Below, one piece after another: positions 19,738-42,480 of a stretch of 64,000 nt of DNA. The notes beneath the pieces are model-generated. The model searched no databases and was not told the origin of the DNA. It saw only the letters and a program-made list of their open reading frames with translations. The stretch is from Streptomyces sp. CB02056 (GTDB taxonomy: Bacteria > Actinomycetota > Actinomycetes > Streptomycetales > Streptomycetaceae). Numbering within the stretch: position 1 is the first letter of the stretch; every line of letters starts with the position of its first letter. The DNA is taken from contig NZ_LIPD01000004.1 of the NCBI RefSeq assembly GCF_001905545.1, positions 474,610 to 538,609 on the forward strand, read 5' to 3'. The translations under genes were made by a program, and so were the position numbers.

Positions 19738-19749
19738 TTGACAGGTGAC
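19738..19749 (+). promoter_or_regulatory. TTGACAGGTGAC element before the 64-residue gene
   Basis: Identical to the minus-strand element at 19139-19150 and placed 54 bp before the ATG at 19803. No clear -10 hexamer is seen at 16-19 bp. Confidence 0.4.
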
Positions 19750-19802
19750 TGTGCGGAATGCACCCTGAAAGCCGCCCGCGATCGCCGACGAGGAGAGTGG
19801 CC

Positions 19803-19997
19803 ATGGCCGAGCGGCCCGCAGTCGATCCCGCCGCCGAAGCGCGGCACGCACGCTACGGAACCCTTCCCGAGCGCATCCGCTTCGAGGACATGACCGAGGA
19901 GGCGGCAACCGGCCCGGGCAGCGCGGCGAACACCGCCCACGACCCCGAGCGCTCCTGGACCTTCTACAACTGCCTGGCCGTCGACCTGGCCCCGTAG
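19803..19997 (+). CDS. Small hypothetical protein, 64 residues
   Basis: The product begins MAERPAVDPAAEARHARYGTLPERIRFEDMTEE and ends SWTFYNCLAVDLAP. The start has an excellent ribosome site (GAGGAG eight bases ahead) and codon use is typical. I recall similar short uncharacterised actinomycete proteins but no function. There is no signal peptide or membrane helix, and one Cys near the C-terminus. Confidence 0.65.
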   Translation: MAERPAVDPAAEARHARYGTLPERIRFEDMTEEAATGPGSAANTAHDPERSWTFYNCLAVDLAP

Positions 19998-20114
19998 CTC
20001 CGCAGCCCCGACATCCCGCAGGCGGACGTGTGAACCGACCACACCCACCGTGGCGGTGATCAGCGAGATCCACCGGGGGGTGCCCGAGGCGGAGTAGTGC
20101 CCGAGTCGGGGTGG

Positions 20115-21056
20115 TCAGGGGGTGGGGTGGCCGGTGAGGTGGGCGAAGACGTCGTCGAGGGTGGGGCGGCGCATGGTGAAGTCGGCGACGGGGATGTCGG
20201 CGCGGCGCAGGACGGCGGCGACGGTGGCGATGTCGTTGAGGCCGTCGTCGAGGGGGATGGAGAGCCGGCCCTTCTGGGTGTCGACGGTGGGTTCGGCGGT
20301 GAGGGCGGGGCGGAGGGCGGCGAGGGCCGGGGCGACGTCGGCGGGGGAGGCGACGGTCAGCTCCAGCCATTCGCTGCCGACCTTGCGCTTCAGTTCGTCG
20401 GGGGTGCCGTCGGCGATGACGCGGCCGGAGTCGACGACCACGATCTGGTCGGCCAGGTAGTCGGCCTCCTCCAGGTACTGGGTGGTGAGGAGCACCGTGG
20501 TGCCGCCGTCGACGAGTTCGCGGACCTGGCCCCAGAGTTCCATCCGGCTCACCGGGTCGAGGCCGGTGGTGGGTTCGTCGAGGAAGAGCACCGGGGGTGC
20601 GGTGATCAGGCAGCTGGCGAGGTCGAGGCGGCGGCGCATGCCGCCGGAGTAGGCGCGGGCGGGGCGGTGGGCGGCGTCCGCGAGGCGGAAGCGCTCCAGG
20701 AGTTCGTCGGCCCGGCGGCGGGCCTCGCGGCGGCCGAGGTGGAGCAGGGTGCCGAGCAGGACGAGGTTCTCGCGGCCGGTCAGGACCTCGTCCACGGCGG
20801 TGTACTGGCCGGCCAGTCCGATCCGGCGCCGGACCTCGTGCGGTTGGCGGACGACGTCGTAGCCGGCCACTTCGGCGTGGCCGCCGTCCGGGGTGGTGAG
20901 GGTGGTGAGGATCTGCACGGTGGTCGTCTTGCCGGCGCCGTTCGGTCCGAGCAGGCCGAGGACGGTGCCGGTCCGGACGCCGAGGTGGATGTCGGCGATC
21001 GCCACGACGTCCCGGTGGCGCTTGTGCAGGCCCTCGGCGCGGATGGCCATGTCCAT
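20115..21056 (-). CDS. DrrA-like ABC exporter ATPase of the NRPS operon
   Basis: The 313-residue protein has Walker A GPNGAGKTT, signature YSGGMRRRLDLASCL, Walker B VLFLDEPTTGLDP and the DrrA-type C-terminal segment TMRRPTLDDVFAHLTGH. It is the last gene of the NRPS-permease-P450-ATPase series. Its permease partner lies two genes upstream, at 22448-23266, with the P450 between. It probably powers export of the peptide product, giving self-protection. The ATG at 21056 has GGGAG ten bases ahead; a second ATG lies two codons later. Confidence 0.93.
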   Translation of the reverse strand: MDMAIRAEGLHKRHRDVVAIADIHLGVRTGTVLGLLGPNGAGKTTTVQILTTLTTPDGGHAEVAGYDVVRQPHEVRRRIGLAGQYTAVDEVLTGRENLVLLGTLLHLGRREARRRADELLERFRLADAAHRPARAYSGGMRRRLDLASCLITAPPVLFLDEPTTGLDPVSRMELWGQVRELVDGGTTVLLTTQYLEEADYLADQIVVVDSGRVIADGTPDELKRKVGSEWLELTVASPADVAPALAALRPALTAEPTVDTQKGRLSIPLDDGLNDIATVAAVLRRADIPVADFTMRRPTLDDVFAHLTGHPTP

Positions 21057-21137
21057 GTGGGGCTCCCGGTCGGTGGCGAGGAGGGGCGAGGCAAGAGGGG
21101 CAAGGGAGGAGGGGCGGGGGAGCAAGGGGAGGGAGGG

Positions 21138-22391
21138 TCAGGCGGTGAGGCGGACGGGGAGGCTGCTGTAGCCGTGGACGAAGTTGGAGTAGAGCCGGAC
21201 CGGTTCGCCGAGCAGCTCGATCCCGCCGACGGTGCCGCGCAGGGCGGCGAGCATCGCCTCGACGTGGGTCCGGCCGAGGAAGGCGCCCAGGCAGAAGTGC
21301 GGGCCGTAGCCGAAGGCGACGTGCTTGTTCGGGGTGCGGGCCAGGTCGAAGCGGTTCGGCTGGTCGAAGACCTCCTCGTCGAAGTTGGCCGAGCTGTTCC
21401 AGAGCGTCACGACGTCGCCGGCCCGGATCGTCCGGTCGCCGAGTTCGACGTCGGTCAGGGCGCGCCGGCCGAAGTGCATGGCCGGGGTGGTCCAGCGCAT
21501 GACCTCCTCCACGGCCGGCTCCAGCCCGACCGAGCCGTCCTTCAGCGCCCGCCACTGCTCGGGGTGCCGGGAGAGGGCGATGAGCGCGCCGATGGAGGAC
21601 ATCCGGCTGGACTCGTCGCCGCCGAGGATCAGGCTGTAGCAGTTGAAGACGACCTCCTCCTGGCTCAGCGGCTCGCCGTCGACGGTGCCGGTCGCCAGGG
21701 CGCTGATCACGTCGTCGCCGGGGTGCTTGCGCCGCTTGGCGGCGAGGTCGGAGAAGTAGAGCAGGATCTCGTTGCGGGCCAGCCACTCCTCGGTCGCGGT
21801 GTGCTCGGCGCTGGTGCGGGAGAGGGTCTGGGTGTTCCAGTGGACGAGGCGCTCGCGGTCCTCGACCGGGACGCCCATCAGGTCGCCGATGGTGTTGATC
21901 GGGATGTGGTCGGCGAGGTCGGTGACGAAGTCGAAGGAGCCGCGGGCCAGGCCCTCCTGGAGCAGCGCGGCGGTCCGCTCGTGCACGCCGGCCACCACCG
22001 GGGCCAGCACCCGGGGCGAGAAGGACCGGAGCATCAGGTTGCGGATCTCCCGGTGCCGCGGCCCGTCGGTGACGGCGAGCATCCGGCGGGAGGCGGAGTC
22101 CTCGCCCTGCAGCAGGGTGGCGAGCACGTTGCCGCGTTCGGAGGTGAACCGCTTGTTGTCGCGGTAGACGGCGAGCACGTCGGCGTGGCGGGAGACCGCC
22201 CAGAACGGCGGGCCCTGGTCGGTCGCCGGGTGCAGGTGGACGGGCTGTTCGGCGCGGAACCGGGCCCACATCGCGCGGACGTCGAGGTCGAGGTAGGTGT
22301 GCGGGTCGGTGAGGTCGATCGTGGCGAGGTCGACGGTGGCCAGGTCGACGGGCGGGGAGGCTCCGTCGACCGTCGGGGGCTGGAGGGGCAT
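21138..22391 (-). CDS. Cytochrome P450
   Basis: The 417-residue soluble P450 has all landmarks. The I-helix is LILGGDESSR, where the usual Thr-Thr is Ser-Ser. The K-helix ExxR is EEVMR and the heme loop FGYGPHFCLGAFLGR holds the Cys ligand. FSPRVLAPVV and LMLRSFSPR match the C-helix region that contacts heme. It lies between the permease and ATPase genes of the NRPS operon, so it probably hydroxylates or otherwise oxidises the peptide or a carrier-bound intermediate. No X domain exists in the NRPS, so recruitment would be through a PCP or on free product. Redox partners are not in the window. Confidence 0.95.
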   Translation of the reverse strand: MPLQPPTVDGASPPVDLATVDLATIDLTDPHTYLDLDVRAMWARFRAEQPVHLHPATDQGPPFWAVSRHADVLAVYRDNKRFTSERGNVLATLLQGEDSASRRMLAVTDGPRHREIRNLMLRSFSPRVLAPVVAGVHERTAALLQEGLARGSFDFVTDLADHIPINTIGDLMGVPVEDRERLVHWNTQTLSRTSAEHTATEEWLARNEILLYFSDLAAKRRKHPGDDVISALATGTVDGEPLSQEEVVFNCYSLILGGDESSRMSSIGALIALSRHPEQWRALKDGSVGLEPAVEEVMRWTTPAMHFGRRALTDVELGDRTIRAGDVVTLWNSSANFDEEVFDQPNRFDLARTPNKHVAFGYGPHFCLGAFLGRTHVEAMLAALRGTVGGIELLGEPVRLYSNFVHGYSSLPVRLTA

Positions 22392-22447
22392 GGTCGGCCG
22401 TTTCTGTGACGGGGGCGGGTCAGGAGGACGGCGCCGGGACGGCGGGG

Positions 22448-23259
22448 TCAGGAGACCGCGGACCGGTAGCGGCGCAGGCTCAGCAGCACGGTGACGACGA
22501 AGACGGTCCCGAGCGAGGCGGCGATGGTGAGCGAGAGGCTCGGGGTGGCGGCGCTGCCGGCCGCGTCCGGGTTGCCCCACAGCCGCCGCAGGGCCGTCAC
22601 CACGGCGCTGACCGGGTTCCACTCGGCGACCAGCCGCAGCCAGCCCGGCAGCCGGTCGACGGACTGGAAGGCGTTGGAGAGGAAGGTCAGCAGGACGGTG
22701 ACCAGCCCGGCGACGACGTTGATGGTCTCCATGGTGCGGGAGAACATCCCGAGCATCAGGCCGACCCAGAGCATCGCGTACATGAAGGCGGTGAGCAGGG
22801 CGAGTCCGGCGAGGAAGGGCAGCACGCCGCTGTGCGGGCGCCAGCCGAACGCCAGGCCGGCCGCCGTGACCACGGCCAGGCCGATCAGCCCGACGACCAG
22901 GTCGCCGAGGGTGTGGCCGACCAGGACGGCGGGTCTGGAGATCGGCATGCTGCGGAACCGGTCGACCAGGCCGCCGCGCAGGTCCGCCGCGACGGCGACC
23001 GCGGTCGGGCCGATCCCGGCCAGGCCGACCTGGGCGGCCGCGCCCGCGAAGATGTACTCCTGGTAGCTGCCGCGGCCGGAGAAGGACAGCGAGCCCTGGA
23101 ACAGGTAGCCGAGCACGATCATCGAGATGAGCGGGTTCATCACGATGCCGATCAGCCGGCCGGGTGCCCGGCGCAGCCGCCGCAGGCGCCGTCCGGCGAC
23201 GGTGACGGATTCGAGGAGCAGGGCGAGCGGCGCCGAGCGGGGGCGGGGGGTGACGGCGG

Positions 23260-23266
<7 letters not shown>
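22448..23266 (-). CDS. DrrB-like ABC-2 permease of the NRPS operon
   Basis: The 272-residue membrane protein has about six hydrophobic segments and the ABC-2 pattern [52 protein letters not shown] matches the same late segment in the DrrB-like protein at 1181-2020. Its ATG overlaps the last seven bases of the NRPS gene (ATGCTGA), so it is coupled to it. It should pair with the ATPase encoded at 20115-21056. Confidence 0.92.
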
Positions 23267-38213
<14,947 letters not shown>

Positions 38214-38214
<1 letters not shown>

Positions 38215-39233
38215 CACAGGCTCCCAACGGAGGTCGGGCCGATCGAGGCGAGGCCGGTACCGGGGGCGGCCGCCTCGGCGGCCAGGGCGTCGGGGCCGAA
38301 GGACTCCAGCACCCACGCGTCGTCGTAGACGGTGTCCAGGTAGCGTTCGCCGAGGTCGGGCGCGATGGCCACGGCGGTCAGCTCCTCGTCCGGCCGGTTG
38401 GCGCCCAGCCAGCGGGCCGCGCCGCTGAGCACCGTGCCGGTCGAGCCGCCGAGCAGGAAGCCCTCGCGCAGCAGGGCGCGGCAGGCCCGGACGGTGTCGG
38501 TCTCGGCGACCAGCACGGTGTCGTCCACGTAGGACTCGTCGAGGATGGCGGGCCGGACGCTGGTGCCGATGCCGGGGATCAGCCGGCCGCCCGGCTCGTG
38601 GCCGAAGTTGACCGAGCCGACGGCGTCGACCGCGACGATCGTCACCCCCGGGTTGTTCTCCCGGAAGTACCGGGCGCAGCCCATCAGGGTGCCGGTGGTC
38701 CCGGCGCCGACGAACAGCACGTCCAGCTCCGGGAAGGCCTTGGCGATCTGCGGCCCGGTGGTGCGGTAGTGGGCGGTCCAGTTGCCCGGGTTGGCGTACT
38801 GGTTGAGCCAGTGGAAGTCCCGGTGCTCGGCGCACAGCCGGGCGACCAGGTCGAGCCGGGCGCCGAGCAGGCCGCGCTGCGGGTCGGGCTCGGTCACCAC
38901 CCGCACGTCGGCGCCCAGGCGCTGCATCAGCCGCCGGGAGACGGTGGTGCAGCGGGAGTCGGTGACGCAGACGAAGGTGAGCCCCCGGCTCGCCGCGACG
39001 AGGCTCAGCGCCACGCCGAGGTTCCCGGAGGAGCTCTCCACGATGGTCATCCCCGGCCGCAGCGCCCCGGACCGGAAGGCGGAGTCCACCATCTCGCCCG
39101 CCGCCCGCAGTTTGACCGAGCCGGCGAAGTTGAAGCCCTCGCACTTGAGGTACAGCGGACGGCCGATCATCCGTCGGAGGTCGACGTACAGGTCCTCGAC
39201 GTCGAATTCCTGCGGTGTCGTGATAACTGGCAT
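38214..39233 (-). CDS. sbnA: SbnA-like 2,3-diaminopropionate synthesis enzyme
   Basis: The 339-residue protein belongs to the cysteine-synthase fold family. The PLP lysine is in [10 protein letters not shown], the substrate loop is [11 protein letters not shown], and the phosphate-binding Gly loop is [11 protein letters not shown]. SbnA condenses O-phospho-L-serine with L-glutamate to N-(1-amino-1-carboxy-2-ethyl)-glutamate, which SbnB oxidatively cleaves to L-Dap and 2-oxoglutarate. The SbnB partner gene is at 60180-61262, 21 kb away. The stop shares one base with the NRPS start (TGATG). GGTGGGAG precedes the ATG. A SARP-type site lies 78-106 bp upstream. Confidence 0.9.
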
Positions 39234-39297
39234 GCGTCTACTCCCACCCGGTCGTTCCGTGGTAGCGGGTGCCCAATCGGTCCGAAGCGATGGCCCC

Positions 39298-39339
39298 ATG
39301 GTTTCCGAACACACTGACGTCGCACTGATTCGCAACTGA
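39298..39339 (-). promoter_or_regulatory. SARP-type promoter of sbnA-NRPS
   Basis: On the minus strand the heptamers TCAGTTG, TCAGTGC and TCAGTGT (39339, 39328, 39317) repeat at exactly 11 bp. Seven bases later AACCAT (39303-39298) can serve as the -10. The expected start is about 57 bases before the sbnA ATG. Confidence 0.65.
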
Positions 39340-39424
39340 TGGGGCGAAGGCCCTGGTCAGAGGCCCGGGACGGGCCCCGGGGCGCCGCCGGGGGCGCCTG
39401 CCGGGGCGGCCCCGGGAGGCGCTG

Positions 39425-40579
39425 CTAGGCGCGCCCGACCTTGCCGGTGAGCAGTCCCTGGAAGAGGTTCAGCCGGTGGATGTTGGCGGCGCCCTCGAGG
39501 AACTCCATCGCCCGGGCGTCGCGCGCGAGCTTGTCCAGCAGCGGGTGCGCCAGCCGGGCCCCGGGCCCGAAGAAGCCGCAGGCCGCCAGCGTCACGTCCT
39601 CGGCGAGCCGGGCGGCGCGCAGTTTGGCGGCCGAGGCGAGGTGGCCGTCGGCCGGCCGGGCGTCGACCGTCGCGGCGGCGTCCAGCACCAGGCGGTGGAC
39701 GGCGTCGATCCGGCGGCCGATCGCGTCCAGCCGCTCCTGCTCGGCGGTGCGCAGCGGGCCGCGGTGCGCGGTCACGTAGTCGTGGGCGGCGCGGGCGATC
39801 CCGACCGCGATCGCCGCGACGCCCGGGCGCAGCTGGTTGAAGATCTGGACGAAGGACCAGACCCCGCGCCGGCTGGCCGGGAGGTGGCGGCCGAGGACGT
39901 GTTCCTCGGGGACGGCCACCGACTCCAGGCGGACCGCGCTGATCCGCGCGCCGCGCAGTCCCAGCATGTCCAGCGGCTCGGCGTGGAACCCGGGGGTGTC
40001 GGTGTCGACCAGGACGGCGGTGATGCCGAGCGGGCCGGGCCGGGTGCGGGCGAAGACCACCGCGAGCCGGGCCCGCGAGGCGTTGCCCACGTAGCGCTTC
40101 TCGCCGCTGAGCAGCGCCCCGCCCGGGGCGGGGGTCAGCGCGGTGGTCAGGGCCGTCGCGTCCGAGCCGCGGTCCGGTTCGGTCAGCGCGAAGCAGGTCC
40201 ACAGGGGTTCGCGCAGCATCCGGCCGTAGAACCACTCCTTCTGCCGCTCGTCGGCGCACAGGCCGACCGCGACGCCGGCCAGGAACGGGCCCGGCGAGGC
40301 GACCATCGCGCCGACGTCGGCGCGGGCGAGCTCCTCCATGACGACGGCGCGTTCCAGTGCCGAGTCGCCGCAGTGGCGCTGCCCGTCGATCTTCTCCGGC
40401 TCGTTCCCGTACGCGGCCGGGATGCCCATCGTCGCCAGGTAGCGCACGGCCGGGAGGTCCAGGTGCTGCCGGATGGCCTCCGGGTCGCGGTCGATCTCCA
40501 GCGCGAGCGGGCGCAGCCCGGCGCCCCACTCGCGGGCCCTGGCGCGCAGCGCGGCCAGGTGCCCGTCCGGCCCGGTCAT
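39425..40579 (-). CDS. Acyl-CoA/acyl-ACP dehydrogenase, full length
   Basis: The 384-residue flavoprotein has the ACAD architecture. CFALTEPDRGSDATAL is the FAD/substrate loop, GGALLSGEKRYVGNASRARLAVVFAR the middle beta domain, and RGVWSFVQIFNQLRPGVAAIAVGIARAAHDYV the C-terminal helices. It ends with AMEFLEGAANIHRLNLFQGLLTG, where Glu would act as catalytic base. It overlaps the preceding gene by ATGA and is the last gene of the KAS III operon. It presumably desaturates an ACP-bound acyl group made by this operon, together with the shorter homologue just upstream. Confidence 0.9.
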   Translation of the reverse strand: MTGPDGHLAALRARAREWGAGLRPLALEIDRDPEAIRQHLDLPAVRYLATMGIPAAYGNEPEKIDGQRHCGDSALERAVVMEELARADVGAMVASPGPFLAGVAVGLCADERQKEWFYGRMLREPLWTCFALTEPDRGSDATALTTALTPAPGGALLSGEKRYVGNASRARLAVVFARTRPGPLGITAVLVDTDTPGFHAEPLDMLGLRGARISAVRLESVAVPEEHVLGRHLPASRRGVWSFVQIFNQLRPGVAAIAVGIARAAHDYVTAHRGPLRTAEQERLDAIGRRIDAVHRLVLDAAATVDARPADGHLASAAKLRAARLAEDVTLAACGFFGPGARLAHPLLDKLARDARAMEFLEGAANIHRLNLFQGLLTGKVGRA

Positions 40580-41271
40580 CGCGGTTCCTCCCCGGTCACG
40601 TGGACCTCCGCCAGCAGCTCCGACAGGTAGCAGGGCATCCCGGGGCCGTCCCGCAGGTAGCCGCTGGCGCCCAGCAGCCGGACCTGCTCCCGGTCGGCCG
40701 CGGTGATCCGGGCGTGGACGTCCGCCAGCACCGCGGCGGCCAGGTCGCCCGGCCCGGCGCCGGACAGCACCGCCCGGACCTCCAGGTGGTCGGCCACCGC
40801 CTCGGCGACGGTGCCCTTCACCAGCTGCTGCTGCAACAGGTACGAGTCGCCGCTGCGGCGTCGGCCCAGGTAGCCCAGGCAGGCCGAGCGCAGCGACTCC
40901 GACAGGCCGAGCCGCACCCAGGCCAGGCCCAGGACGAAGGCGGCGCCGGCCTCCCGCTCGGCCGCGCCGCGCCGGGCCGGCGGCGCGGTCGTGACGGTGG
41001 CGGCGACCACCTCGCCGCCGGGCAGCGCGGTGCGCGACAGCACGGCCTCGTCGGCGGGGCGGCGCGGTCGGGCGGCGCCGGCCACCCAGAGCCCGCCGGC
41101 CTCGGCGAAGGTCCGGGCGTCGGCCACGGTGTGCCCGCCCGGCCCGCAGGGCAGCAGGCCGGGCGTCAGGGCGGAGGCGAGCAGCCGCAGCGCCGGGGCG
41201 AGGCCCCGCTGCCGGGCGGCGTCCTGGCAGCGGGGCCACAGGTCCGTGTCCCGGTGCGTCACGGTGGTCAC
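40576..41271 (-). CDS. Truncated acyl-CoA-dehydrogenase-like protein
   Basis: This 231-residue protein resembles only the later part of an acyl-CoA dehydrogenase: a short beta region (HTVADARTFAEAGGLWVAGAARP), then the C-terminal helical domain VLGLAWVRLGLSESLRSACLGYLGRRRSGDSYLLQQQLVKG and VRLLGASGYLRDGPGMPCYLSELLAEV. The N-terminal helical domain and the catalytic Glu context are missing. The start GTG at 41271 overlaps the previous stop as GTGA, so it is a real gene and not a remnant. It probably forms a hetero-oligomer with the full-length dehydrogenase encoded next. Confidence 0.8.
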   Translation of the reverse strand: MTTVTHRDTDLWPRCQDAARQRGLAPALRLLASALTPGLLPCGPGGHTVADARTFAEAGGLWVAGAARPRRPADEAVLSRTALPGGEVVAATVTTAPPARRGAAEREAGAAFVLGLAWVRLGLSESLRSACLGYLGRRRSGDSYLLQQQLVKGTVAEAVADHLEVRAVLSGAGPGDLAAAVLADVHARITAADREQVRLLGASGYLRDGPGMPCYLSELLAEVHVTGEEPR

Positions 41272-42164
41272 CGCCCGCCCCGTTCGATCAGGCAGACGGC
41301 CAGGTCGCCGGTGTCGGGCTCGTGGTCGACGACGGCGATCCGCTCCTCCCTCCCGGCCGCCCAGGCGGGGTCGGCGGCGAGGGCGGTGAGGGTGCCGGAG
41401 GCCGGGTGGCCCGGCGGGGTGCGCACGATCCGGCCGGGGTGGCCGGGCAGGTCGCGCGCCGGGTCGAGGGCGGCGCCGAGGACCAACGGGCAGCCGGTGG
41501 CGTCCAGTTCGGCCAGGGCGGTGCGGACGGCGGCCGGCACGTCGTCCGGTCCGGTGCCGGTGCGCTGCCACAGGGTGAGCCGGCCGAGGGCGCCGCTGTC
41601 GGTCAGCAGCAGTGCCAGGCCGGCGTCCCCGGCGAGGTCCCGTCCGGTCCCGTACGGGAAGGTGGCCTGGTCGAGCACGAACACCGCGACGCTGCGCAGG
41701 TCGTGCCGCCGGGCGTAGGCGTCGGCCAGGCGCAGCGCGGCGAAGGGGGCGTTGGAGCCGCACTCGGAGACGGCGAAGGAGAGCGGCCCGCCGGGGACGC
41801 GCTCGGAGAGGCTGGTGACGGCGGCGAGCCGGCAGTCCAGGTCCGGGGTGGCGTGGGCGACCACGGCCAGGTCGATCGGCGGCGCCTGCGTGGCCGCTGC
41901 CGTTCGTCGGTCCTGCGGGTCGAGCGCGGCGAGCAGCTCCCCGGCCATGTCGGCGAAGGTGTTCCCGGCCGCCTCCCGGACCAGCTCCGGCCGGTGGTCG
42001 ACGCCGTAGGCGGCCGTCAGGTCGGCGAAGTGGCGCAGCGAGAAGGCGTCGTCGATCCGTGCCCGGCCCGGTGGGAACCTCCGGTGGGTGATCGCGGCGA
42101 GCCCGAGCGGGAAGACGGCGGGCGCCTCCCAGGGGCCCTTCGTCGGTACGGTCCGGACCGGCAT
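41268..42164 (-). CDS. Divergent thiolase-fold (KAS III-like) protein
   Basis: The 298-residue protein keeps the N-terminal thiolase-fold look: DLAVVAHATPDLDCR, then SFAVSECGSNAPFAALRLADAYARR, with Cys at the place of the KAS nucleophile, and LRSVAVFVLDQATFPYG. The KAS III His and Asn motifs (H-x-x-N, G-N-x-S) are not found in its C-terminal half. It may be a half-active partner of the KAS III encoded at 45173-46102 or an acyltransferase. It is the fifth gene of the operon, two bases after the ACP. Confidence 0.75.
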   Translation of the reverse strand: MPVRTVPTKGPWEAPAVFPLGLAAITHRRFPPGRARIDDAFSLRHFADLTAAYGVDHRPELVREAAGNTFADMAGELLAALDPQDRRTAAATQAPPIDLAVVAHATPDLDCRLAAVTSLSERVPGGPLSFAVSECGSNAPFAALRLADAYARRHDLRSVAVFVLDQATFPYGTGRDLAGDAGLALLLTDSGALGRLTLWQRTGTGPDDVPAAVRTALAELDATGCPLVLGAALDPARDLPGHPGRIVRTPPGHPASGTLTALAADPAWAAGREERIAVVDHEPDTGDLAVCLIERGGR

Positions 42165-42166
42165 GC

Positions 42167-42436
42167 TCAGCCGCCCAGTTCCGTGGCCACGAAGTCGGCC
42201 AGCGAGCGGACGCTCGCGAAGTGGGCCATCTCCAGCGAGTCGGTGTCGAACTCGACGTCCAGCGACTCCTCCAGCCGCATCAGCAGCTCGAAGACGCCGG
42301 TGGAGTCGAGGCCGAGCTCGTCGAAGAGCCGGGACTCCTCGGTGAGTTCGGGCAGGTCGTAGTCGAGCACCTCGCCGAGGGCGGCGGAGATCTCGGTGAC
42401 GATCCGCGCGCGGTCCGTGCCGGTGGCTCCGGTCAT
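42167..42436 (-). CDS. Acyl carrier protein of the amino-acid module
   Basis: This 89-residue four-helix carrier protein has the phosphopantetheine site LFDELGLDSTGVFELLM, Ser in DST. It is more like BtrI-type free-standing ACPs than like the PKS ACP at 54511. It lies directly after the PLP decarboxylase and ATP-grasp genes, so its likely cargo is an amino acid thioester. AGGAGTG precedes the ATG. Confidence 0.88.
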   Translation of the reverse strand: MTGATGTDRARIVTEISAALGEVLDYDLPELTEESRLFDELGLDSTGVFELLMRLEESLDVEFDTDSLEMAHFASVRSLADFVATELGG

Positions 42437-42480
42437 GGTCGGCACTCCTTCCGGGGGTTGGGGGTGGGGACGTGCGGCAA

